Below are positions 49,104 to 60,009 of a DNA stretch of 64,000 bases, piece by piece. The stretch comes from Acidimicrobiia bacterium (GTDB lineage: Bacteria; Actinomycetota; Acidimicrobiia; Acidimicrobiales; Poriferisodalaceae). The stretch is from the NCBI GenBank assembly GCA_022821985.1, contig JAJECP010000035.1, positions 62,001 through 126,000 of the forward strand. Direction: 5' to 3'. Position numbers and translations under genes: made by a program. Numbering within the stretch: position 1 is the stretch's first letter; each line of letters starts with the position of its first letter. The notes beneath the pieces are model-generated. The model ran no database searches and was not told the DNA's origin. It saw only the letters and a program-made list of their open reading frames with translations.

Positions 49104-50146
49104 CGGTAGCCGTCCCCTGCCTCGTCCGCCAGTGCTCGCAGCCACGACGTGATCTCTTCAACCAGCTCAGGCGGCGATTCCACGACGGCGTGGCGGCCCA
49201 TGTCCAGCACCCACACGCGAAACGCGGCACGGTTGCGAACCCGCGCCGTCACCGTCACAGAGCCGTCGTCGTGGCGTTCAACCACACGGCCTCGTTCGGC
49301 CGTGGGCTGCTGCGCCATAGTGGCGTCGATCCGCACCCGGGCCTCGAAGTCGTCGCCGAAGTCGATCTCCATCGGTTCGCGCGGCAGCAACGCTGCAACG
49401 TCGACATCTGCGCGAGGAAATGCCCCTCGCTCCCCCACGTCCGCGTCGCTCTCCATGCGATCCACCCGGAACGTCTTGACCACATCGTCTTCGCGTGCAG
49501 CCAGGTACCAGTAGCCCGCCCGGCACAGCAGTCCGAGCGGCTGGGCGTCGCGCCGCCGCCCCCCGTACGCGAACCGGACCTGCGCTCGCTCGGCAGAGGC
49601 AGCAGCCAGCTTCGGCAGCAGCGACCCAGCGGTCTGCTGCGCGGCAGCCGTCTCCAGCGCCACATCTGCTGACAGCGGCTCAGCATCGTGGCCAGCCGCA
49701 GCGGCCCCCGCCGTGCCGCCGGTAGCTGCCGTTCCGTCCTCGCCGCTCGCAGCGGTCTCGATGCTCGTGAGCTTGGCGACGGCTTCGAGATCCCAGGTTT
49801 CGCCGATGTCCACCCGAGACGCCGCGAAGCGCAGCGCGAGCTGCTCGTCGGGAGTCAGCTGCAGGTCGGGCAGGAAGTAATCCTCGCGGCGGATCGTGTA
49901 CGACGTGGCGCCGTCGTGCTCGATCGACTCGGTGATGCGCACGCCGAGGTTGCGGATCAGCGCCTTGTCGCGCTCGAACGAGGCGCGGGCGCTGTCGAGC
50001 TGACGCTTTTCGGTGGTGCCGTCGGGCGCGTACAGCCCGGTGTCGCGCCAGATCTCCTCACGCGTCTTCGGCACATCGCGAGCGAGCAGGTACATCACCA
50101 ACTCCATCACGCGCTCGGTTGCATCCGGGCGTGATCTCGCTGCCAC
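49100..50146 (-). CDS. pafB: WYL-domain transcriptional regulator PafB
   Basis: A 348-residue regulator with an N-terminal winged helix (ERVMELVMYLLARDVPKTREEIW), PafB-specific KRQLDSARASFERDKALIRNLGV, a WYL domain (RRRDAQPLGLLCRAGYWYLAAREDDVVKTFRVDRM) and a C-terminal WCX part. An Ala/Gly/Thr-rich stretch (about residues 130-155) is inserted before the WYL domain. It starts with GTG and is coupled to pafC. The pafBC pair often neighbours proteasome genes; none are in this window. Confidence 0.88.
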   Translation of the reverse strand: MAARSRPDATERVMELVMYLLARDVPKTREEIWRDTGLYAPDGTTEKRQLDSARASFERDKALIRNLGVRITESIEHDGATSYTIRREDYFLPDLQLTPDEQLALRFAASRVDIGETWDLEAVAKLTSIETAASGEDGTAATGGTAGAAAAGHDAEPLSADVALETAAAQQTAGSLLPKLAAASAERAQVRFAYGGRRRDAQPLGLLCRAGYWYLAAREDDVVKTFRVDRMESDADVGERGAFPRADVDVAALLPREPMEIDFGDDFEARVRIDATMAQQPTAERGRVVERHDDGSVTVTARVRNRAAFRVWVLDMGRHAVVESPPELVEEITSWLRALADEAGDGYR

Positions 50147-50224
50147 GCCTCGGAGTGTAGGACTGCGGTTTCGGATGGCCCGTTGGGTTATCGACCCGAC
50201 CGCGGTGCTGCTCGAAGCTGAGCC

Positions 50225-52542
50225 TCAGTCGTTGACGTCGGCAGCCCGGAGCGCCGCCCAAACACGCTCCGGCGTCAGCGGAAAGTCGTCCATCCAGACA
50301 CCGGTTGCGTCAGCCAGCGCTGCGGCCACTGCCGGTGCATAAGGGATCACGCCCATCTCGGCCATGCCGCGGGCACCAAACGGACCCAGCGGGTCGGCCA
50401 GCTCCAGCACCACGCTCTCCGTGGTGACGGGAATGTCGCCGATGCCCGGGATCAGGTAGGTGCTGAACCTTGGGTTCAGCAAGCGACCGTCCCGACTGCG
50501 CAAGTGCTCGCTGAGCACGTGGCCGTGGGCTTGGGCCACCGCGCCCTCGATCTGGCCGACCACGAAGCGCGGGTTGATCGCCCGGCCCACGTCGTTGGCG
50601 TTGATCACGCGGTCGATGCGGATGTGACCGGTGTCGATGTCGACGGTCAGCTCGACGTGCTGGGCGACATAGCCGTAGGTGAAGTTGGGGGTGCCCTCGC
50701 CGGTCTCGGGGTCGAGCTCGGTGGTGGGCGGGGGCGTGAAGCGGAAGTGCCCGATGGCCGGTCGGGCTCCCTCGCGCCATGCCTTCTCGGCTTCCTCGGC
50801 GGCGCCCAGGATCGAGTTGCCCGCCATCCACGTCAGGCGCGACGCCGACGCCGACCCCGAATCGCCTGAGGTGCCGGTGTCGCTGAAGCGGCCCACGACC
50901 CGAGACGGGTCGACGCCGGTTGCCTCGGCGGCCATCTGCAGGAACGCGGTGTGCGCGCCCTGGCCGACATCGGCGCCAGCGTGGGCCAGCTCGACCGATG
51001 CCGGGGCTTCGTCGTCGGGTTCGCCATGCAGCACGATCGTGGCCTCGCAGCGTTCGGGAAAGCCGAACGAGAACCCGACGTTCTTGAATGCGCAGGCGAA
51101 GCCGCGTCCGCGGCGCAACGACGATGGCCGAGCCGGCAGCGACACGAACGGGCTGAACAACGCTGAGTCGTCAGGATCGGATGACTGCGCTGCGGCGCGG
51201 GCGCAGGCCTCGATCACCTCGGGCATGGTCACGCCGGCCGGCATCGGCGTGTGGGCGATGCTCGGCGATCCCTCGCGCAGGGTGTTGATGCGGCGGAAGT
51301 CGATGGGATCCATACCCAGCGCCTCGGCCAGCCTGTTCACCTGGCATTCGACAGCAAAAGCCGCCTGCGGAGCGCCGAAGCCCCGGAACGCTCCCCCGGG
51401 CGTGGCGTTGGTGTACACGACATGGGTGTCGATGGCGGCGTTGGGCAGCTCGTAGGGGCCGCCGAGGCCGAGGTGCAGGTTTCCCATCACCTTGTTGGAG
51501 GTGTAGTTGTAGGCGCCCGCATCCAGCCAAGCTTCGGCCTGCGCCGCGGTGATCTTGCCGTCGCGGTCGGCGCCCCAGCGGGCCCAGATGCGACCGCGGT
51601 GCCGCTTGTGGTGGCCGACGATCGACTCTTCACGCGACCACTGCATGGCCACCGGCCGGTCGGTGCCCCGTTCGGCCAGCCGGCGGGCAGCCAGCGCCAG
51701 GATGATCTGCATCGAGGTGTCCTCGCGCCCGCCGAATGCGCCGCCGATGGCCGGGTAACGCACCCGGATGCGCTCCTCGGGCAGGTCGAGCGCGTGGGCG
51801 ATCTGCTCGCGGTCCTCGTGCACCCACTGGCCGGCGATCTCGACGTTGACGATGCCCTCGGCATCCACCCATGACGTGCCCGCCTCGGGCTGCAGGTAGG
51901 CGTGCTCCTGGTAGGGCACCTCGTAGGTGGCCTCGACCGTCACCGCGGCGGCAGCGAAGCCCGCGTCGAGGTCGCCCTTGCGGGTCCGCATCGATTCGTA
52001 CAGGTTGGAGCCGATGCCCTCGTAGGGGTGCACGAGCGGCGCCTCGGGCGCCAGCGCCGCGTCCAGATCCGCCACGACCGGCAGCGGCTCCCACTCGACC
52101 TCGATGGCGGTCGCGGCGGCACGCGCTTGGTCGAGGCTCTCGGCGACGATCAGCGCCAGGTGGTCGGCCTCCCAGCGCGACACGTCGCACGGCACCTGGC
52201 TGCGGCCCGTGTGTTCGAGCCCGATGAAGACCGGCTGGTCGAACTTGGTGAGCCCGTACTCGTTGCAGGGCACGTCGGCAGAGCCGAGCACTGCGACGAC
52301 ACCCGGTAATTCTTCGGCGGGACTGAGATCGAGGCGTCGCAGCCGGGCGTGCGGCTGGTCGGTGAACACTGCGAAGGCCCACAGCGCATCGGCGGGAATG
52401 CGGTCGGCCGGGTAGCCGGCCAGCCCGGCGACCTTGGCAGGACCGTCGGCGCGCGGCGGTGACTGGCCAGTACCGCCCGCCGTGGCCGGCGCCATCTCCA
52501 GCTCGATGACCGCACCGGTCTCGCCGGGAGCGGCGCCCTCCC

Positions 52543-52546
<4 letters not shown>
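50225..52546 (-). CDS. xanthine-dehydrogenase-family molybdopterin-binding subunit
   Basis: A 773-residue catalytic subunit of a molybdenum hydroxylase. Recognisable blocks: AIGGAFGGREDTSMQIILALAARR (Mo-pterin binding), NATPGGAFRGFGAPQAAFAVE, GADVGQGAHTAFLQMAAEA and the C-terminal GARGMAEMGV carrying the active-site Glu. It oxidises a purine, aldehyde or aromatic heterocycle; the substrate is not predictable. The GTG start overlaps the stop of the upstream FAD/FeS subunit gene by four bases (GTGA), so both subunits are coupled. Confidence 0.9.
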
Positions 52547-54036
<1,490 letters not shown>

Positions 54037-54276
54037 GCCGCATACAAGGGTGTCAGATTGCGCCGCCAGCAGAGAACGCATTGCGCTGATGCACGTCGTG
54101 CTTCTCGTTCATGTTGCCCGTCCGCTCGCGATCGGGACCACGAGCCGCCCGGGCTTCGGCTTCGCCTACCGACGGCGTGCCGGCAGCCTGCCCACATCGG
54201 CGATGATCCCACGGCAATGCAGTCGGTGAATCACCATGGCGTTTCGGCCATATGTGCTCAGACAACCGTGAGATCC

Positions 54277-56280
54277 TTACGAGATCGCACTCGTGACCGC
54301 GGCGAGGCGCCAGCCTCCGTGCACCGCCGCCAATACGCGAGCTTCATCGTTGACCTCTAGGTCGTCTGCCCGGGCAGCCGCACGAAGGTAGTTCCTGACG
54401 GATCTAAGCCAAGGTGTAGCTAGGCCTCGCACGAGTCGTCCGTAAGGCTGACTCATGCCGCCTCCGCGCACGTAGTCCAGTTGCTCCAAAAGCCAGCTCG
54501 CGGCTAGGAACACATCGTCTTCGCTCGCACTTCCGAAGCTCGGCACCGCTAGACCCTCTCCGATCGCTCCACCAGCGATGAGCGAGGACAGCGATTGATG
54601 CTCGGGTGTTTCGTCCTCTGGCGTCGGCGCACGCAACCACGTGTCGAATGGTGCAATCAAGACAAGGCCCACGAAGCCAGCGATAGCGGCCGGTGCCGAT
54701 CGTGTGAAGTCGATATTGCCGTCTAAGCGCACACCAAAGCCCCGCCAAAAGTTGTAATCCCTGAGCCAAGCTCCGACCCGATCATTGAATCGCTGAAGCC
54801 AGGCCGAAGCTAAGGCCGAGCGCGCTGCATAGTCCCCCTCAAGAGAATTGCCGGTGAGTCTTAGCAACGATTCCTCTCGTTCGGATTCGAACACCTGCAC
54901 TGATGCAAGAAAGCCCTTCTGAAAGACGACTTGGTAGGCAAGGGGCCACAGCGCCTTGACATCCCGAGCAATGGATGCTGCATCTGGGATTACCGAGGAT
55001 GAGTAGCGCTCGAACGCCCTCTTTCCTTCAGGGTCATGGCCCAGCCAGAGCTCGAACTTACCGTTGACCAACCCGACATCTTGGTAGGCGTTGACAAGTC
55101 GAGCGTACGGCTCCGCTTTCAGGAGCGGCTCGACGACCAGCGTCCCCGCTCCCCGTGCAAATCCCTTCGCTGCTGCACGCGTTTCGATATGTGTCAATCC
55201 GAAGGGTAGTTCGTCAATCTCAGCATCATTCAGCCGACGCTCCATCGAGGACCGGTCCCAACCATCCACGAGCTTCGGGTCCAGGCGGACTTCAATTCGC
55301 TCCAAATGAGCTCGCCATCCATCGAGATCATACGGATCGGGCTGATCAAGATCGAGAGCGTTATCTACAACATCTCTCAGAACTAGCACGGACGACAGAT
55401 ACAGCGATCGATCAAACTTGGCAACCTCAGAGTGCCAGTCAATCAATGCGAGCGGGATCTGGCCGGGTCTACCCTCGGATGCACCGGAATCAACTCCGAT
55501 TTCATCCGTCAGTAGTAATCGCATCGAGCAGTCTGATATTGACTGATCGTTCAATAGAGCGAGTCGCGCCCCCTCCACGCGCTTCGCGTTCTTGTTGATA
55601 TCGACGAATATCGTTCTACATGCTGACAACACTCCTGAAGGGCCGCCTTCTGGGGGCGTGTAGCCGACACGAGCATCAAGTACAAGCGCAAGAATCGGGA
55701 TGCGAGTCGAGTCAGGACTGACGTGCTTCACGAATGCAGCGTCATGGAGGAGTTCGCGTAGGGCGAAAAGTCGATGCTGCCCGTCAATTACCACAGGCTT
55801 GATCCGGGCTGTGTTCCACCGCATCAAGCCGACAGTGCCATTCTCCATTTCCCTTATCTGAATGGGGCCGACATCGATGGGCTCAAGATTCTCGCCCGCC
55901 GGCGGGGTTGGAGCGCCAGGATCGGTTATCGGATAGTGATCCATGGGAATCGGAGCATCACCAGCTTCCACCGGCAACAATACGACAGTGAGTGAGTTAA
56001 AGAACTTCAATCTCTCGGGTTGCTTCAGGTAGGTTTGAATCTCCGCACACGCGCGTTCAACATCCAAGTCACGTTGAAAGAGTTCCTCAAGTTTCGCTGG
56101 GCGATGGACATCAAACACGACATCCCGAGCGAGAACTAGATGCTTGTCGGCATCTGTCACAGACATCGTGATGGCATAGTACGGCAATCGCTCCGGACCA
56201 ATTGCGTAGGCACCTCGTAGATAGGTATAGTCAGCTGTATAGTCCGAAGCGGCGCTTGTCAGGGCATCGAGTGTGCTCAC
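54277..56280 (-). CDS. DGQHR-domain (DndB-like) protein
   Basis: A 667-residue protein. Its signature is KPVVIDGQHRLFALREL (DGQHR at 166-170), followed by CRTIFVDINKNAKRVEGARLALLND (about 221-245), the paired motif found in DndB/ParB-like DGQHR proteins. DndB regulates or guides phosphorothioate modification; Dpd systems contain a related protein. It is longer than classical DndB by about 270 residues, the extra part being helical without recognised motif. It is the last gene of the minus-strand island, two bases after the GIY-YIG gene, starting with GTG. Base composition is clearly less GC-rich than upstream genes. Confidence 0.75.
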   Translation of the reverse strand: MSTLDALTSAASDYTADYTYLRGAYAIGPERLPYYAITMSVTDADKHLVLARDVVFDVHRPAKLEELFQRDLDVERACAEIQTYLKQPERLKFFNSLTVVLLPVEAGDAPIPMDHYPITDPGAPTPPAGENLEPIDVGPIQIREMENGTVGLMRWNTARIKPVVIDGQHRLFALRELLHDAAFVKHVSPDSTRIPILALVLDARVGYTPPEGGPSGVLSACRTIFVDINKNAKRVEGARLALLNDQSISDCSMRLLLTDEIGVDSGASEGRPGQIPLALIDWHSEVAKFDRSLYLSSVLVLRDVVDNALDLDQPDPYDLDGWRAHLERIEVRLDPKLVDGWDRSSMERRLNDAEIDELPFGLTHIETRAAAKGFARGAGTLVVEPLLKAEPYARLVNAYQDVGLVNGKFELWLGHDPEGKRAFERYSSSVIPDAASIARDVKALWPLAYQVVFQKGFLASVQVFESEREESLLRLTGNSLEGDYAARSALASAWLQRFNDRVGAWLRDYNFWRGFGVRLDGNIDFTRSAPAAIAGFVGLVLIAPFDTWLRAPTPEDETPEHQSLSSLIAGGAIGEGLAVPSFGSASEDDVFLAASWLLEQLDYVRGGGMSQPYGRLVRGLATPWLRSVRNYLRAAARADDLEVNDEARVLAAVHGGWRLAAVTSAIS

Positions 56281-56282
56281 GT

Positions 56283-56933
56283 TCAGTCCATTCGCTCATT
56301 GAGTAACGGTCGGCTTGTACGGATCGTTAATGACTCTGCGGCAGATATTAAGGTACTAATCGTTGGATCAAGCCCTTCAAGTGACTCATCCTCGAACTCG
56401 TCCCAAGAATCGTCCAGTATGTCGATCTCATCGATGACTTCAGGTGGGGCGGGCTGTACCTCAGCCAACATGATTGCGCAGTCTTTGAGAGTGAGCCCAA
56501 CCCCACGGAGATATCTAGCGAGACTCGTTTGTCCATTTAAGTGGTCGCGAAGTCGGTTCCGGAGATTCTTCGACTTACCCACATAGAGCGGCCGTTGAAG
56601 GATCGTGGGGCACAAGAAAGCCCATTCCGCAGCAACGACGTCCATCGAAGCAATCTCCTTGATCTGGCTTTCAACCGCCTTCGTCAGAGGTGGCAGCTCA
56701 TCGTGAAGCGATAGGGCCGTGTACGGCCGGATTCTGCCGCTAAAGCGCTTAGGAGCGCTCGGATGTAGTGCTTCGTTGATGCTGGAGAGCAACTCAGCTC
56801 CCCCGTTACGGGATTCCCCGAGTGGACGACGTAAGTCCAACATCCAGACGTAGATCCCAGGCGATGCCGGCAACATCGCCTGCTGCTTGGCCCGCGCGGC
56901 ACCAAGCCATTCTCGAACCGCCACGATCCGCAT
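56283..56933 (-). CDS. GIY-YIG nuclease-domain protein
   Basis: A 216-residue protein (ATG 56933 with an AGGA Shine-Dalgarno eight bases before; GTG 56951 is possible). The GIY element appears as SPGIYVWMLDLRR near residue 30 and the second half as RPLYVGKSKNLRNRLRDHLNG near residue 120, where Arg is expected to be catalytic. The two halves are separated by about 75 residues, an unusually long insert. An acidic C-terminal region follows (DEIDILDDSWDEFEDES). It may nick DNA, perhaps modified or foreign DNA, as part of the island. Confidence 0.72.
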   Translation of the reverse strand: MRIVAVREWLGAARAKQQAMLPASPGIYVWMLDLRRPLGESRNGGAELLSSINEALHPSAPKRFSGRIRPYTALSLHDELPPLTKAVESQIKEIASMDVVAAEWAFLCPTILQRPLYVGKSKNLRNRLRDHLNGQTSLARYLRGVGLTLKDCAIMLAEVQPAPPEVIDEIDILDDSWDEFEDESLEGLDPTISTLISAAESLTIRTSRPLLNERMD

Positions 56934-57137
56934 CGTGTAATCCTGAAACACTAGTTTGCCGCTCCTGTCACGCCAGAGTGAACGCTCCGTGCCGGGGCAT
57001 TCCGTCCGAGACTAGGCAACGTAGCTTGGTGATCCGCCAACATGCGAATCAGTTTTCGCAACCTCCAACGCTGGCCGCACCCGAGTGCTGCCTTGCGCCC
57101 GAGCGCGGCCGCGCTGGCCAGCGGCTGGAGCGTGTGT

Positions 57138-57602
57138 TCAATGGAGCGCGGACCGTGCCAGCGCCAGTGCCTTGTCAAGAGGACTGCGACGAAGCTCTCT
57201 GCTCGTCACTTCCGTGAGCACTCGCGGGCAGGCTGCGCCAGCGAGGCGGTTGGCCACGTCGACGATCTGAGCCGGATCATCGATTTGTTCAGCATCGTGC
57301 TCCAGTTGCTCGAATGCGACGACTGCCAGAAGGTTGTACACCTCATTCGGAAGTTGTACTTCACGGGTGTCCACGAACTTGTAGCCCCACGTGGGAGGTG
57401 CCCCCTCTCTCGGCTGGAGATCGTCAGCCAAGGCAACACCGAGACAAAGTAGCCAGAAGTCAACCTGCCGACGAAAAGGCGTCATCTCCCGGCTCGTCTT
57501 TGTTCGCTGATGAGTCGATACGAGCCGGGTGACGTCATCTCGTGCTTCCTGAGGCAAATACAGCGAATGACTACGATTTGTGAGAATATGGGCAAAGTAC
57601 AT
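57138..57602 (-). CDS. small DndE-like protein (tentative)
   Basis: A 154-residue protein starting MYFAHILTNRSHSLYLPQEARDD. The pattern L-x-L-x-x-E-A-R-D-D-V-x-x-L, then FRRQVDFWLLCLGVALADD, resembles the DndE layout (L-S-x-x-A-x-x-x-L ... hydrophobic C-R/x-A-L-x-L), and it directly follows the DndD-like gene as dndE does. Identity is low, so the call rests on both pattern and position. The ATG is 12 bases past the upstream stop; an AGGAGGT sequence lies 13 bases before it, further than ideal. The open frame upstream to 57698 is shadow of the ATPase gene. Confidence 0.5.
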   Translation of the reverse strand: MYFAHILTNRSHSLYLPQEARDDVTRLVSTHQRTKTSREMTPFRRQVDFWLLCLGVALADDLQPREGAPPTWGYKFVDTREVQLPNEVYNLLAVVAFEQLEHDAEQIDDPAQIVDVANRLAGAACPRVLTEVTSRELRRSPLDKALALARSALH

Positions 57603-57613
57603 AGGTGCTCGAC

Positions 57614-59809
57614 CTACCTCCTCCGGGACCAGCCTGGGCGATTTGCCTGTCCCACGCGTTCGCATACATCGCAATACTGTCTCGGCCCACAAGTACACAC
57701 GAGACTGATGGCTCTGGAGTCAGTCTGGTTCACGACCTCACCGTGCCACTGTGCGGTCAAGGTATAGGTAGCGCCAGCCTTCTCGCTGACTATGTTCACT
57801 TCGGTGTCGGCTTCAAGGTCAGCGCCTGTCAGCAGAAGAATCGGCTGCCCGGATTTCTCAGCAGTCGTTCTAAGCGTATTCCTGCGCACGGCACCCGACA
57901 TCATGTTCAAGAGAGAATCAGCCACCAGCGGGGCGCGGGTTCCAGACTCGCTGCACAACGCCAGCACAAAGGCCAGCGCGATCACTCGGCGACTTGCGCC
58001 ATTGATCTCAATATGTGGTTTGTCGCGCCCGTGGTTGTTGATCGCGAAGATTTCAAACCCTCCCCCTAGCACGGGACGCACGCCTACCTGGGCGATCGTC
58101 CTGATCGTCTCCTTGCCTGCCTGAATGGTGTCTGCCTCGGCTTCCGTAACGTTGTCGACCATGATTGCGAAGAGCCGATTCATTTCGCTGGAGAGATCGG
58201 CAACCTGGTCGTCTTGGATGGCTTCGTAGGCGTTCGTGAGGACCCGGTGGATCACTCCCGCAAGATCCTCAGCTCGCCGGTGCGCCGCCGCGGCGATCTC
58301 ACTGTTCTGCCGCGCGTGAATCTGCTTGTTGAGAGCGTCTACGGCAGTGCGTAGTCCTGGGAGTCGATTAGCGTATTCCGAGTTCTCAGCAATAAGTCGG
58401 TCGATCTGAGAGTCAAGAGCATCGATTTCTTCTTGGATCAAGGAGATCTCGGAATGCTCCACTGACAGAAGCTTGTCATCGATGTCTTTGCGGTCAATTC
58501 GAAGGTCAGACAACCTCTGCTCCGTCTCAGCGAGCAGACTCTCCGCATCAGATGTCTCACTTGGCCAATCCGTACCGTCAGCTAGCTGCAGGAGCTCGCG
58601 GGCTGAGTCGAAGATGTGTCCGAGGTAGTTGGCCCGTTCTGCGTCTGCTTGCGAGTCAGCAAGTCGATTCTCGACATGACTGCGGTGCGCGCCAGGCAGG
58701 GAAAGATCCTCCCCACAGACACACCGCCCCGATTCCAGGAGTTGACGGACGAAAAACAGATGGCGCTGAGGAATCTGGCCGCTGTCGTACATCGGCTCAA
58801 GAAACTCGATTGTCGCTGTTAGGCGGGACCGAGCGAGCTGTGCAAACAGCTCCGGCGTTTCCAATCGGCCCCCAAGGGATACCAACGCTCGCTCGTGGTC
58901 TTTGGCAGCCCGATTCATCTCGCGCTCATTCTCTTCAAGCCGCATTCTGAGCTCTCCGAGTGCGCCAACGCCCTTTAGCTCTTCGCCTAGGCGCTCGCGT
59001 AGTTTTGTCCGGCTGTCCTTTAGGTTCGCGAGTGCGCGCTCGCCCTCGCGTTCCTTTTCTGCTACTTCCTCAAACTGACGTCGAGTCTCCTCCAGAGTGG
59101 CCTGCATTTCATCCAAATCGGAATCACCGATGGCCTTAGTCGCCTTCGCACCAAATGATCGCTCGGCCTCGGCCACACGACGGGCCGCTCGTCGAAACAC
59201 TTCAATCCCTAACAGCGCATTGATGGCGTACGTGGTTTTCTTTTCAACCTCGCTGCGGCTGATCGTCATACTCTCGCTGCCGCCAACGAACTCCGAAGCC
59301 TCATCGGCATCCATCACAAAAAAGTCTCGGAGCTCCCATGGAAGGAGTTGACCGATGACGTGATCGACACCGTACGTATGCGACTCCCACGCCCTACCGT
59401 GGCTCTGAACCATTAGTTGAGCTGTTTCGTTGATCCGTTGGTAGCCGGGATCCTCATCCCTTGCGATGGTGCGCACTGTCCGGATGAGTCGATACTTGGT
59501 TTCTGCCGTTCCCGGAGAGGCGTCGTGCCTAGTTGAGCCGTCGGATGTGAACTCAATGGCCACACGCGTATCAATCCCCGCCTTCGTTGGCTCCCAGAAT
59601 GTCGGGTGGGTCCCAAAGCTAGTCAGGTCACCCGGTAAGCCCTGCTCTCCATACATTCCCCAGCGGACAGCACGCAGGAATGTCGTCTTGCCAGAAGCAT
59701 TCTCCGCACGGATGACTGTGAGCGGTCGATCCGGCTCGAGGGATGGCTCAACGACGACATCCTCGAAGCAAACGAAATTCTGGATCTCTATGCGCGTGAA
59801 CCGGATCAC
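57614..59809 (-). CDS. DndD-like SMC/Rad50-type ATPase
   Basis: A 731-residue SMC-like ATPase: N-terminal FTRIEIQNFVCFEDVVVEP and a Walker A variant AENASGKTT (35-43, Ala in place of the first Gly), DFFVMDADEASEFVGG (equivalent to FFFDGE), long coiled coils (about 200-560) with a central CVCGEDL, then EINGASRRVIALAFVLAL (signature-like) and APLVADSLLNMMSG (Walker B-like). DndD couples ATP hydrolysis to DNA phosphorothioation. A C-terminal CxC...CxxC cluster (C705, C707, C713, C716) looks like a zinc ribbon and is not usual for DndD. The GTG start overlaps the preceding 67-residue gene by four bases. Confidence 0.72.
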   Translation of the reverse strand: MIRFTRIEIQNFVCFEDVVVEPSLEPDRPLTVIRAENASGKTTFLRAVRWGMYGEQGLPGDLTSFGTHPTFWEPTKAGIDTRVAIEFTSDGSTRHDASPGTAETKYRLIRTVRTIARDEDPGYQRINETAQLMVQSHGRAWESHTYGVDHVIGQLLPWELRDFFVMDADEASEFVGGSESMTISRSEVEKKTTYAINALLGIEVFRRAARRVAEAERSFGAKATKAIGDSDLDEMQATLEETRRQFEEVAEKEREGERALANLKDSRTKLRERLGEELKGVGALGELRMRLEENEREMNRAAKDHERALVSLGGRLETPELFAQLARSRLTATIEFLEPMYDSGQIPQRHLFFVRQLLESGRCVCGEDLSLPGAHRSHVENRLADSQADAERANYLGHIFDSARELLQLADGTDWPSETSDAESLLAETEQRLSDLRIDRKDIDDKLLSVEHSEISLIQEEIDALDSQIDRLIAENSEYANRLPGLRTAVDALNKQIHARQNSEIAAAAHRRAEDLAGVIHRVLTNAYEAIQDDQVADLSSEMNRLFAIMVDNVTEAEADTIQAGKETIRTIAQVGVRPVLGGGFEIFAINNHGRDKPHIEINGASRRVIALAFVLALCSESGTRAPLVADSLLNMMSGAVRRNTLRTTAEKSGQPILLLTGADLEADTEVNIVSEKAGATYTLTAQWHGEVVNQTDSRAISLVCTCGPRQYCDVCERVGQANRPGWSRRR

Positions 59810-60009
59810 GACGACTGCCCAGAGTTGGCGGTTTGCTCGATCAGGTTTTCGACAATCTGCTTGATGTTCACTTGCTTTGTCGCATGCCTATCTTCCTGAT
59901 CTACGATCTCCATGGCAAGCGTCACGAGGACATCTGCATCAAAGTGTTCAGGCACCTGATTGGCCTGATCGGTGATCTCATCGAAGATTCTCTCGAAGTT
60001 GCTTACCAT
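59806..60009 (-). CDS. 67-residue acidic protein of the island operon
   Basis: A 67-residue, largely helical acidic protein (MVSNFERIFDEITDQANQVPEHFDADVLVTLAMEIVDQ). It overlaps the helicase stop by seven bases and the DndD-like start by four (GTGA), so it is translated from the same message. No family recognised. Conservation of the double overlap makes it likely to be a genuine component, perhaps a partner or regulator of the ATPase. Confidence 0.7.
   Translation of the reverse strand: MVSNFERIFDEITDQANQVPEHFDADVLVTLAMEIVDQEDRHATKQVNIKQIVENLIEQTANSGQSS

Noticed and set aside
50147..50224. PafBC-type promoter (TTGTCRGTG-N8-TAN3T) upstream of pafB
   Set aside because: No acceptable match is present; TTGTCGGTC at 829-837 also lacks the correctly spaced -10 box.
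54037..54276. Search for a tRNA or att site at the island boundary
   Set aside because: No T-loop-like GGTTCGAATC, CCA end or cloverleaf was found; nothing supportable.
56951..57178. 75-codon minus-strand frame filling the spacer before the GIY-YIG gene
   Set aside because: It overlaps the DndE-like gene, has no Shine-Dalgarno or homology, and is rich in Trp/Arg/His unlike neighbours. A tiny real gene cannot be fully excluded.
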